Source: Variovorax sp. PAMC26660
Lineage (GTDB): Bacteria > Pseudomonadota > Gammaproteobacteria > Burkholderiales > Burkholderiaceae_C
Length of the DNA: 64,000 nucleotides
Assembly: GCF_014302995.1 (NCBI RefSeq)
Contig: NZ_CP060295.1
Coordinates: 3,773,501-3,837,500 of the forward strand
Direction: 5' to 3'
The notes under the pieces were generated by a model. The model saw only the letters and a list, made by a program, of their open reading frames with translations, was not told where the DNA came from and made no database searches. Positions within the stretch are counted from its first letter, which is position 1. Every line of letters starts with the position of its first letter. This document shows positions 48,774 through 56,824 of this stretch, in pieces. The translations under genes and the position numbers were made by a program.

Positions 48774-48789
48774 CGGGTAGATCTACCCG
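48774..48789. promoter_or_regulatory. Perfect 16-bp palindrome inside the transposon end
   Basis: CGGGTAGATCTACCCG is fully self-complementary, 74 bp inside the left tandem repeats. It could be an operator or a resolvase-type site; no regulator gene is nearby. Confidence 0.35.
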
Positions 48790-49320
48790 GATAAAATTCG
48801 GGTGCTCGCCCCTGCAGATTAAGTGCGTCGCCAGGGGGCACAGAAGAGGGGTAACAAGTTCAGTCGGCGAGATTTAGAACAGCAACCTCGGCGGAAAACC
48901 TCCTTCGCACCGAGCTCAACTCATCGGTCATTGCATCCCTCAGAGGTCGCATGACGAACATCCGGTTTGCAGCGGTTGCTGTCCCTCATCTTCACCGATC
49001 GACCGGCGGCTATGATCCAAAAGGAGACCTCGGGGCTGTGTCGCGGCCGCAATCGCTGTGTTGCGCAACCTACACAGGGGCCGAGACTCACCGCGCGTGC
49101 TTAACGGGACAGTTTGCTCGGTCGCGTGATGTTTCCCTGCATGACCACGGTGGCGACCGTAACGGCCGCAGGAGGTGCAGACATCAGGACCCCAAGACCT
49201 TCGGCAGCCGGCCATGGAGCGGAGTCCTTCGCGCTGCAATCGAGGACACACAGGATGGCCACTCGCTTGCCCTTTGCCACTGCATAGATGGCGGTTTGTT
49301 CAACGTAGGCCCGGCAATCC
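48790..49320. other. Non-coding or decayed sequence inside the mobile element
   Basis: I find no convincing gene in these 530 bp. A minus-strand open frame at 49101-49391 (96 codons) includes AKGKRVAILCVLDCSAKDSA but has no recognisable family and partly overlaps the pyruvate carboxylase fragment. Short plus-strand frames look like shadows. Confidence 0.5.
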
Positions 49321-49691
49321 ATAATCTTGAGCTTGCAGGGCCTGCACGATGACGAGTCTTCCGGTGCGACCAAGGTTCGGTGCGAATTCAATGGTCAATC
49401 GCGCACCGTCATCGCGGCGCGGTCAGACGCGGCCGGAAGCGCGCTCCAGCGTGATCAGGCCGAGCCTGGAAACCCCTTGCAGATCGGCGCACCGATGCCC
49501 GGCGCGTCGTGACAGTCGCCGTTTCGGAAGGCCGACGCGTAGAGCCCGGTGCGACGTTGCTGTCCTTCAAGGCCATGAAGATGGAAACGCACATGACGGC
49601 TGATCGCGCCAGGATTGTCGAGCGGCTGCTTGTGAAGCCCGGCGACCGGATGCAAGCGAAAGACTTGCTGATCGTGTTCAGGGCAGATTGA
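49321..49691 (+). pseudogene. Pyruvate carboxylase C-terminal fragment, frameshifted
   Basis: The fragment encodes the end of a pyruvate carboxylase: VRCEFNGQSRTVIAARSDAA, NPLQIGAPMPG, then in another frame TVAVSEGRRVEPGATLLSF and the biotinylation motif AMKMETHM with the biotinyl lysine. The frame changes near 49503-49510, where TGA closes the first frame just after GAPMPGA. An in-frame TAG lies just upstream of 49321, so nothing more of the gene is present. No carboxylase gene is adjacent; it was carried in or left behind. Confidence 0.8.
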
Positions 49692-50098
49692 CGAAAAGCT
49701 TCAGAACCGAACGCGCGCACAACTCGGTGTCCTCGCGGGCATTGGTGGTGCCGAGCCTGCGGCGCGAATACACCGAGGGCCTGTCCTGGGTCCAGCATGG
49801 GCTCATCCGCAAGCACGCGCGCGAAAAGCATGTGGCCGGTGGCGACCAGGAGCGATTGATGCGTGCAAAGCAGGAGCTTCACGAACTGTGGATGAATCCC
49901 CTGGCACGACGCAATCGCCGTCAGGATCTGCGTACCGCGGCGAAGTTTTCGGGGTTGTCTTCCAACCAGATTGTGCTGGCCGACGACGTTGAGATTCGGC
50001 CACCAACGCCCGCCTCGCAGATCATCGCGCCGGAGGAGGTCTGCTTCACCCTACCTGATACCCCATCGTACGAGGGCTTTCGGATGAGGTCACTATGA
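49688..50098 (+). pseudogene. TniA-like transposase, C-terminal remnant
   Basis: About 136 codons resembling the C-terminal tail of TniA/TnsB-type DDE transposases: REYTEGLSWVQHGLIRKHAR, then a basic helix (RLMRAKQELHELWMNPLARR). The catalytic DDE core is absent. The stop overlaps the tniB start (ATGA), the coupling seen in intact tniAB pairs. The first residues are probably read-in from the preceding fragment. Confidence 0.65.
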
Positions 50099-51066
50099 GG
50101 ATGGTCGAGCCTGCGGTGGATACCGACCTGACGGATTATGAGATCGAGGAGCGCCAGGTCCTGGAGCGGCGCTATCGAACTTACTCAATCGATGCCTTGA
50201 AGGCGGCGTTGCCTGTCGATGAAGTATTCGTCGCGCATGCCCAATTCTTGCGCGCAGTCAACGCGGTGAGCCGCATTTACGAGCTTGCCAGGGAGACGTC
50301 GATGCCGCAGGGGATGTGCCTTGAGGGCCCGGTGGGGACGGGGAAATCCTCGGTCTTGCGGTACTTCGCAGCTTCGTTGCCGAAGCAAACGCTCTTCAGC
50401 GACGAACTTAGGGTGATTACCATTCGTGCGAAAAAGAACGCCGCTGCAGGCCAACTGGTGGCGTCCGTCTTGCGCTGCTATGGCTACCCGATCCGAAGTG
50501 CCTCAGGCGCAACTCTGGAGCCAAGGATCAATATCACCAAGGAGGCGATCCGGCAGAAAAAAACCAAGCTGATCGGCGTCGACGAGGCGTCCAATCTGCT
50601 TCGCCCTCAGATGCGACGGCTGGCATCCACAAAAGGCGACGGGACATCCGCGACAGACTACCTCTGCGAGGTCATCGATGACACCGGCGTTGGCGTCGTG
50701 CTGTTGGGATCACGATTACTCTCAAACCTTGAGGAGACCGATCCCTCGCTCGCGAGTCGAGTGGCGACACATGAGCGCTTAGAAAATTTCCTCTACGACG
50801 ACGAATGGGTGAACTTTGCCCATGCATTTCTACGGCAATGCTCTGGGTTCGATCTGACCATGTTCCTGAGCGACAGCGGGCTCAAAACGCTGCATAGACT
50901 CGTAGAAGGGAACGCACGCACCTTCAAGCGGTTTGTCACGGAGTGCTGCCTTTGTGCCGCGAACGAGGGGGGCCGCGTTTTGCTGGAATCGCACGCGGCA
51001 AGAGCTTTCCGAGCAGCTTTCGGCGACGCGTCCGACGTGGGGTGCCCATATGCCCGAGCGTCGTAA
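50095..51066 (+). CDS. tniB: TniB-like AAA+ ATPase
   Basis: A 323-residue transposition regulator ATPase. Walker A is GPVGTGKSS (around residue 80), Walker B is KLIGVDEASNLL, and the sensor region is GVVLLGSRLL. TniB loads the TniA transposase on target DNA. The gene looks complete, but its partner transposase is truncated, so the element cannot move by itself. The 3' end overlaps the tniQ stub by 17 bp. Confidence 0.85.
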   Translation: MRMVEPAVDTDLTDYEIEERQVLERRYRTYSIDALKAALPVDEVFVAHAQFLRAVNAVSRIYELARETSMPQGMCLEGPVGTGKSSVLRYFAASLPKQTLFSDELRVITIRAKKNAAAGQLVASVLRCYGYPIRSASGATLEPRINITKEAIRQKKTKLIGVDEASNLLRPQMRRLASTKGDGTSATDYLCEVIDDTGVGVVLLGSRLLSNLEETDPSLASRVATHERLENFLYDDEWVNFAHAFLRQCSGFDLTMFLSDSGLKTLHRLVEGNARTFKRFVTECCLCAANEGGRVLLESHAARAFRAAFGDASDVGCPYARAS

Positions 51067-51220
51067 CCTGCCCGTGTCAAAGGTCCCTGCATCGGATGAG
51101 TCCGGGATGAGTCTTTTGCTTCGCATCGCCACGGCAAATATGGTGACGCTATCTTGGCTGCGCTGCAGGTTGAATGTGGCGCAGCCAAGACCGTTTCGAT
51201 CCGAAGACGCTGCAGCGTGA
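51050..51220 (+). pseudogene. TniQ N-terminal stub
   Basis: Fifty-six codons starting MPERRNLPVSKVPASDES and LLLRIATANMVTLSWLRC, which match the N-terminal pattern of TniQ target-site proteins. Normal TniQ is several hundred residues. The frame then leaves homology near 51170 and stops at 51220, close to the junction with the truncated porin. Confidence 0.6.
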
Positions 51221-51261
51221 CCTTGTCGGTCGTGCCTGCGATGGAGAGCACCAGGTCGTTG

Positions 51262-52338
51262 CCCGAGCGTGAAGTCCTTCGTCTCGGGCCCGTTGTCCGG
51301 GCGCGTGGTCTGGTAGCCGATCAGCGTCTGGCCGCCGAAGCGCCCGATCTGGAAGTCCATCGAGTCCAGGATGCGGCGCTGCTTGGCACCCGCCTGCGGC
51401 GTCACCACCGTGCGCTCCACCAGCGGCGCGAACAGGAAGGTGTCGGACGCGGATGCACCGAAGCCCGGCGGCAGCAGCAGCCCCGTGGTCGTGGTGCTGT
51501 TGTCCAGGTTGTAGAACTTGCCGCTGAGCGAGGCGTGCCCGCTGGACGCCTGCGCGATGAAGATGTTTTTCAGCCCCGGCAGCAGGAAATTCTTCTGGAT
51601 GTGCATGAGCCCCAGCGCGCCGCCGTCCTTGCCCTTGGCGAAGTTGCCCGAGACCAGCCCGCCGGTCACCGTGAGCTTGCCGTCGGGGTTCGTCGGGATG
51701 TCGCGCCACTGCACGTTGATGCGCTTGGCGTTGTTCGGATTGCCGCTCTTGTTGTCGACGGAGTCCGCGGTGTGCACGGCCACGTTGAGCCGGCCGAGGC
51801 CGCCAAGGGGGATGTCGTCGATGCCGGCGCCGTAGTTGTCGCCGTCCTCCACCACCCACTTGTCCACGATGTGCACATCCTGGATGCGGTGGTAGCGCTG
51901 GCCGGCCCATAGCGTGGCGCTGTTGCCGAAGATGCCGCTGAGCGAGAAGTACGCCTGCGCCGTGCCGCTCTTGCCGTTGTAGATCGTGGGCATGTAGAAC
52001 ACGCCCCACTTGATGCCGTCGCCCAGGTCGAACTTCTTGCCGATGCCGAATTCCAGGTAGTTGTCGCCCTCGTTGCCCAGGCGGTACTTCTGCAGGTCGC
52101 CGCCGAGCGAGTAGCCGCCCTTGGGCGCACCCTTGGGCGCGCCGAAGAAGCCGCCGCGGCCATAGCCCCAGAACTCCAGGCCGGTGGCGTCGTTGACCTT
52201 CTTGATGAAGTCCTTGGTGGGGTCGGTCTTCACCTCGGCTTCAGGCGGTGCATCCGTCAGCTGGGCGTGGGCCAGCCCCTGGAATCCAGCGAGCAGCACG
52301 ATGGCGGCAGTGGCGAATCGGTTCAACTTGAATTTCAC
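51262..52338 (-). pseudogene. LamB-type carbohydrate porin, C-terminus lost to transposon
   Basis: The first 359 codons of a maltoporin-like outer-membrane channel: GTG start behind AAGGAGACAAC, a Sec signal (ending GLAHAQ), and strands such as LWAGQRYHRIQDVHIVDKWV typical of LamB. Homology stops after TKDFTLG. The open frame continues to 50830 through antisense transposon sequence, giving 143 unrelated residues. The final strands and terminal aromatic residue needed for outer-membrane assembly are missing, so function is doubtful. It probably served the mannosidase locus next to it. Confidence 0.8.
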
Positions 52339-52470
52339 GGTTGTCTCCTTGGTCGGGGTGGTTGTTGTGGGATGGGGGCAAGGGGGCGTGCGACCGCTTC
52401 GGGAAAAAGCTCTCCCGCACCGGCCGAAACCGGCGGTGTTGCGTTCGAACGAAGAGGGGGAAGGGGCGCG

Positions 52471-52608
52471 CTATCGCCTCATCGGGCGATGTGCGAAGCG
52501 TTCGTGAGAAGGAGGACGCGCGGTGGCGCCGCAGGGTGCGGGTTCACCGGATGGCAGCAGGGGACAGCGCGCGGGCATACGGCGGTTGTGCGTGCAGTGC
52601 GTTGGCAT
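52471..52608 (-). CDS. Candidate 45-codon leader ORF before lamB
   Basis: MPTHCTHNRRMPARCPLLPS is the start of a 45-residue, Cys/Arg/Pro-rich peptide with a good ribosome site (GAGGAGACACCAC before ATG 52608). It lies between the putative promoter and lamB. It has no homologue I know and may be chance. The rest of 52339-52814 holds the promoter/operator and no other gene. Confidence 0.3.
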   Translation of the reverse strand: MPTHCTHNRRMPARCPLLPSGEPAPCGATARPPSHERFAHRPMRR

Positions 52609-52721
52609 GTGGTGTCTCCTCTTTTTTGTGCTGCGTATTGCCACTTGCCAAAGAGCCTCGTGTGAGAGGGCCTGATGTGTGACGGCACGCAGTGTAGGAG
52701 CGTGATTTCGCGCGGTCTCGT

Positions 52722-52746
52722 GTGATTTCCCGGACGAAACACAGCG
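52722..52746 (-). promoter_or_regulatory. Operator shared with the GH92 gene, lamB copy
   Basis: This 25-bp sequence is identical at 24 positions to 53929-53953, in the orientation of lamB. The core is GTTTCGTCCGGGAAATC, with a TTTC-N6-GAAA-like symmetry. Both copies are preceded by a TTGTTGCG block and followed 25-26 bp later by TACACT, a possible -10. A role as LacI-family operator is inference. Confidence 0.6.
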
Positions 52747-52814
52747 TGCCCAGCGCAACAAAACACCTGGTGCCATACCGCGCAGATCGCACGGCATGGC
52801 CTTCGAGACAGGCG

Positions 52815-53792
52815 TCAGGCCCGGGTGCTTGCCCGCACGATCAACTCGACTGGCAGCGTGTTGAATCGGGGCATGGAAGGCCCCTGCATCACCAGCTCGA
52901 CGCCGAAACGGCCAAGCTCTTGCCGGTCCACGCGCAGGGTCGTCAGCGGCGGGTTGGCTTGCGCGGCCGCCAGGGTGTCGTCGAAGCCGACGATGGCGAT
53001 GTCTCCGGGAACGGACAGGCCCGCCTGCCGGCAGGCCGCGAGCGCCGCCAGCGCTGCGGCATCGTTGTAGGCGAACACGGCATCCGGTGGCCGGCGCAGC
53101 CGCAGCAACTGCTGCATGGCCGCCGAGGCGCCCAGGTCGTGCAATTGCCCGGGCGGTGCCACCACTTCCAGTTCCGGGTCGGCCAGGATGCCGGCTTCGA
53201 ACAGCGCCCGACGATAGCCCTGCGCACGTTCCAGGATGCTCACGTGCGCCAGCGAGCCCGCGATGTAGGCGATGCGCCGACGCCCGATGTCCAGCAGGTG
53301 CTGCGTGGCCAGGTAGCCACCCAACGCGTTGTCGGGGTTCACCGAAGGAAGGTCCCGCAGCGAGCAGTCGATCAGCGCGATCGGCAGGTCGAGTCCGGCG
53401 ACCATGTCGAGCACTTCGCTCTCGAAGTAGCCGGCCGCGAGCACCATGTCGGGCTCGTGCATGCGCAACTGCTCGCGGATCGGATCGGTCGGCCCGCAGG
53501 TCAGCAACGTGGGCACGATGCCGAACTTGCGGCACGCCTCCTCGACGCCGTGCAGCACGTCCGAGAAGAACGGATTGGTCGAAAAGTGGCTGTGCTGCCG
53601 GTGCACCATGAAGGCCAACTGCTTGGCCTTGGCCCCGCGCAACCGTCCCGAGTTGTAGCCGATCTCTCGCGCCACTTTCCGGATCATGCGACGTGTCTCG
53701 TCGGACAGGCCGCGCTGGTTCTTCAACGCACGCGAGACGGTGCTGATGGAGACGCCGGAGGCTTCGGCCACATCGCGGATGGTCACGGGCAT
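52815..53792 (-). CDS. LacI-family transcriptional regulator
   Basis: A 325-residue regulator: N-terminal helix-turn-helix (TIRDVAEASGVSISTVSRAL) and hinge, then a periplasmic-binding-like sugar domain (VPGDIAIVGFDDTLAAAQAN). It lies between lamB and the GH92 genes and faces the latter. Its sites are probably the shared 25-bp sequences in front of both. ATG 53790-53792 is the start; the longer frame is read-through of the divergent promoter region. Confidence 0.92.
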   Translation of the reverse strand: MPVTIRDVAEASGVSISTVSRALKNQRGLSDETRRMIRKVAREIGYNSGRLRGAKAKQLAFMVHRQHSHFSTNPFFSDVLHGVEEACRKFGIVPTLLTCGPTDPIREQLRMHEPDMVLAAGYFESEVLDMVAGLDLPIALIDCSLRDLPSVNPDNALGGYLATQHLLDIGRRRIAYIAGSLAHVSILERAQGYRRALFEAGILADPELEVVAPPGQLHDLGASAAMQQLLRLRRPPDAVFAYNDAAALAALAACRQAGLSVPGDIAIVGFDDTLAAAQANPPLTTLRVDRQELGRFGVELVMQGPSMPRFNTLPVELIVRASTRA

Positions 53793-53928
53793 GGTTCGTT
53801 CTTTGGTGTTGTTCTCACTTGGAAGACGCCATTGTTGCTGTGACCGTCGCGGGTTGTCGAGGCAGTCCTTCACGCGCACCGCTCGCTGCGCGAGAACAGA
53901 AGCCAACGCAAGCTTGTTGCGTTCCCAG

Positions 53929-53953
53929 CGCTGTGTTTCGTTCGGGAAATCAC
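53929..53953 (+). promoter_or_regulatory. Operator shared with lamB, GH92 copy
   Basis: The counterpart of 52722-52746 (24 of 25 bases identical), with core GTTTCGTTCGGGAAATC. It lies 87 bp before the first GH92 start, with TACACT at 53980-53985 as a possible -10. Confidence 0.6.
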
Positions 53954-54039
53954 AAGAGCGCTTGCATGGAGGCCGTGCATACACTGCGGCCGTTTGGCGC
54001 TCGGACCACGAGCGATGTGCAAGCAGCAAGGGAGACAAC

Positions 54040-56733
54040 ATGAAAAAGAAAAGCGCATGCAAAAGCCTGGCAGCGGGGCTGATCGTCGTGTTGTTGCTGG
54101 GTGGCTGTGGCGGTGGAGGCTCTGGCAGCTTCAGCGTTCCGCCATCGACAACGGCAACCGGCACGGGCACCCCCGAGGTCGCGGGCACATCGGCCGCCGG
54201 GCCTGATGGCGGCACGACGTTGCCGGGGCCCGCACAGGAGGCCGTTCCACCATCGACAACGGCAACCGGCGCGGGCACTCCCGAGGTCGTGGGCGCATCG
54301 GCCACCGGGCCTGATGGCGGCACGACGTTGCCGGCGCCCGCACAGGAAGTGCGGGTCGATATTCCGTTGACGAAGTACGTCAATCTCTTTGTCGGAACAA
54401 AGATCTCCGACACCGGCAGTGGCCATTCCGGCAACGTCAATCCGGGTGCTCAGACACCGTTCGGCATGGTGAGTTTCGGCCCCGAAACCAGGGGAAGCGG
54501 ATCGCCGTGGGGCTACGGCTCGGGCGGCTACTACTACGACGACGCGGCCATCCGCTACTTCAGCATGACCCATCTCAACGGGCCCGGCTGCAGAGGGCAG
54601 GGGGCCGTGGCCCTTCTGCCGAACGACGTGGGCACCGGCATTCCCTCGGACGGTCTTGCCTACACCAAGGCCAACCAGTCGGCCGCACCCGGCTACTACA
54701 AGGTGAAGTTCAACAACGGCATCACCAGCGAGCTGACCGCGACGACGCGCACCGGCATGGCAAAGATCAGCTACGCGGACAAGGACAAGGCCTTTCTCGT
54801 CATCGACTCGGCCCGCAACAACCCCAACCAGGACGGTGTGTCCTACACCGGGCTGACGGCCATTGCGTTGAGCGACGACCGCAAATCCGTTTCCGGAACC
54901 GCTGTCGCGAACGAGTTCTGCGGTGGCACGTGGAAGCAGCCCGTCTACTACTACGCAACCTTCGACAAGCCGCTGAAGGCAAGCGCCGCCGTGTCGGGGA
55001 AAGCGGCGATCCTGCAGTTCGACTTGAGCGGCACGGACCTCGCCGTGCAGGTCAAGGTCGGAATTTCCTCGGTCAGCACCGCCAACGCCAGGCAGAACCT
55101 CGAAGCGGAAAACGCAGACTGGTCTTTCGTCACGGTCAGGACGGCAGCCGAGAACACCTGGAACCGCCGGCTGAATGTCGTCCAGCTCGATCTTGCGAAG
55201 CCGGGTGAAGTCGACAAGGTGGACGCGAAGAAGAAGGGCGACGCCACCACCAATCTGACAAAGTTCTACACGGCCCTCTACCGCGTCTACAGCGGCCCGA
55301 CGGTCTACAGCGACGTCAATGGCGACTACCGCAGCATGAAGCAGGTCGATCTTTCGCAATCCAGCGGCGTGCTGCCTCCGCGAGCGAACGAGAACGTCGC
55401 CAACTACAAGTTCAAGGTCGATGGAAAGGACGCGGGCTACAAGACCCACTACAGCGGCTTTTCGATGTGGGACACCTACCGCAGCCAGTCGCAGTTGCTG
55501 GCACTGATCGCGCCGAACGAGGCCAGCGAGATGATGCAGTCGCTGGTGGCCGACGCGCAGCAATGCGGCGCCTTCCCGCACTGGGTGGACGGCAGCGAAG
55601 ACACCGTGCCGATGAATGGCGACCACGCACCCACCGTCGTTGCCGGCTCCTATCTGTTCGGCGCGAGAAAGTTCGATCTGGCGACGGCCCGGAAATATAT
55701 GCTTCAGGCGGTCGGCGACACGAACGGCCAATGCAACGACAAGTTCGCGATCGGCAAGCCGGGCGACAGCCGCATCGATTACATCAACCTCGGCTGGATT
55801 CCTTCCGGCAAGAGATTTGACAAGCCCTCGTCGACAACGCTCGAAGCGATCACGACGGACCGCTCGGTCGGGGCGTTTCTCGATGCGCTCCCCGATACGA
55901 GGGTTGCGGACCAGGGCGTAATTCAGAAGGTGCTCAAGCGGGCCGGCAACTGGCAGAACATCTTCAACGACACCACGAAGTCGCTGCAGTCGAAGACTGC
56001 CGCCGGTGTGTGGGCAGGCAGCGGTGACTTCCACGAGTCGACCGAGGCCAACTACATCTGGACGTTCGCCTACGACTGGACCCGTCTCGCCGAAAAGCTC
56101 GGAGGCAAGTCGAGCGCGCTGGACCGGCTCGGCAAGCTGTTCTCGCTGGATGCCGCGGACCCATTCAAGGGGCGCGAGCCGACTGGGCAGGACCTGAACG
56201 GCGGGGAAAATTCGAGCGACTACTACATCGGCAACGAGCCGGCCTTCCAGACGCCGTGGGCCTACAACTGGATCGGTTCGGCCAAGTACGCGCAGTACAT
56301 CATTCCGGTCATCCTGCGAAAGAACTTCTCCCTGGATCCGGGTGGCCTGCCGGGCAATGACGACATGGGCGCGACTTCGGGCTGGTTCGTGTGGGCGGCG
56401 ATGGGCCTCTATCCGGTGATTCCGTCGGCGCCGGGCCTGGCCGTGTCGACACCGCAGTTCTCGGGCATGACCCTCTGGCTGGGCAACGGAAAGAAATTGC
56501 GGATCGAGGCTGACCGTCAGGCGCTGCTCGACGACGTGCGCTACATCGGCGAGATGAAGTTCAACGGGACGACCTACGCAGGCTCGTGGCTGCCGCTGGA
56601 CAAGATCAAGGATGGCGGAACGCTCAGCTACACGCTGTCGCCCACGCCCACCGACTGGGCTTCAGATCCGGCATTGACGCCCCCATCGGGGCCCGCAGCG
56701 GACTACACCAGGGCGACAGCGTCGCCGGGTTGA
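54040..56733 (+). CDS. GH92-family glycosidase lipoprotein (alpha-mannosidase type)
   Basis: An 897-residue secreted lipoprotein. The signal peptide ends in a lipobox LGGC (Cys23). A linker with two 36-residue repeats (33-68 and 69-104) follows, then a GH92 domain (NPGAQTPFGMVSFGPET, SMTHLNGPGC, and GGLPGNDDMGATSGWFVWAA near residue 770 with the conserved Asp pair). GH92 enzymes are Ca-dependent exo-alpha-mannosidases, best known from Bacteroidetes. It probably trims mannosides at the cell surface or in the periplasm. ATG 54040 follows AGGGAGACAAC. Confidence 0.9.
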   Translation: MKKKSACKSLAAGLIVVLLLGGCGGGGSGSFSVPPSTTATGTGTPEVAGTSAAGPDGGTTLPGPAQEAVPPSTTATGAGTPEVVGASATGPDGGTTLPAPAQEVRVDIPLTKYVNLFVGTKISDTGSGHSGNVNPGAQTPFGMVSFGPETRGSGSPWGYGSGGYYYDDAAIRYFSMTHLNGPGCRGQGAVALLPNDVGTGIPSDGLAYTKANQSAAPGYYKVKFNNGITSELTATTRTGMAKISYADKDKAFLVIDSARNNPNQDGVSYTGLTAIALSDDRKSVSGTAVANEFCGGTWKQPVYYYATFDKPLKASAAVSGKAAILQFDLSGTDLAVQVKVGISSVSTANARQNLEAENADWSFVTVRTAAENTWNRRLNVVQLDLAKPGEVDKVDAKKKGDATTNLTKFYTALYRVYSGPTVYSDVNGDYRSMKQVDLSQSSGVLPPRANENVANYKFKVDGKDAGYKTHYSGFSMWDTYRSQSQLLALIAPNEASEMMQSLVADAQQCGAFPHWVDGSEDTVPMNGDHAPTVVAGSYLFGARKFDLATARKYMLQAVGDTNGQCNDKFAIGKPGDSRIDYINLGWIPSGKRFDKPSSTTLEAITTDRSVGAFLDALPDTRVADQGVIQKVLKRAGNWQNIFNDTTKSLQSKTAAGVWAGSGDFHESTEANYIWTFAYDWTRLAEKLGGKSSALDRLGKLFSLDAADPFKGREPTGQDLNGGENSSDYYIGNEPAFQTPWAYNWIGSAKYAQYIIPVILRKNFSLDPGGLPGNDDMGATSGWFVWAAMGLYPVIPSAPGLAVSTPQFSGMTLWLGNGKKLRIEADRQALLDDVRYIGEMKFNGTTYAGSWLPLDKIKDGGTLSYTLSPTPTDWASDPALTPPSGPAADYTRATASPG
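54136..54351 (+). repeat. Two tandem 108-bp repeats coding a lipoprotein linker
   Basis: Two 36-codon units encode VPPSTTATG, GTPEV and GPDGGTTLP in the same order, with few differences. They tether the GH92 domain to the lipidated Cys. Near-identical DNA suggests recent duplication and possible copy-number change. Confidence 0.88.
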
Positions 56734-56824
56734 GCGGCACAGCTTGCTGCGCAACGGAGCGGCCGCAGCCGCATCGGCATCGCCTGGAGCGCGTGCCGCC
56801 CCCATCAATGGAAATCAAGGAAAC

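Larger units (their letters stand above)
48652..51261. mobile_element. Degenerate Tn7/Tn402-like transposon remnant and gene mosaic
   Basis: The segment begins with a TGTC-type end, carries a tniA tail, intact tniB and tniQ stub, and stops where the LamB reading frame is cut. It also contains a foreign pyruvate carboxylase fragment. No opposite end matching the left end was found near 51200, so the element is probably immobile. By eye it is less GC-rich than both flanks. Confidence 0.75.

Noticed and set aside
49101..49391. Minus-strand ORF of 96 codons as a gene
   Set aside because: No recognised family, no clear ribosome site, overlaps the pyruvate carboxylase fragment on the other strand.
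50830..51261. C-terminal 143 codons of the LamB reading frame as real protein
   Set aside because: They are antisense to tniQ and tniB sequence and unlike any porin strand.
51160..51300. Right end of the Tn7-like element
   Set aside because: No reverse-complement match to the TGTCGG end or to the tandem repeats; the element seems deleted on this side.
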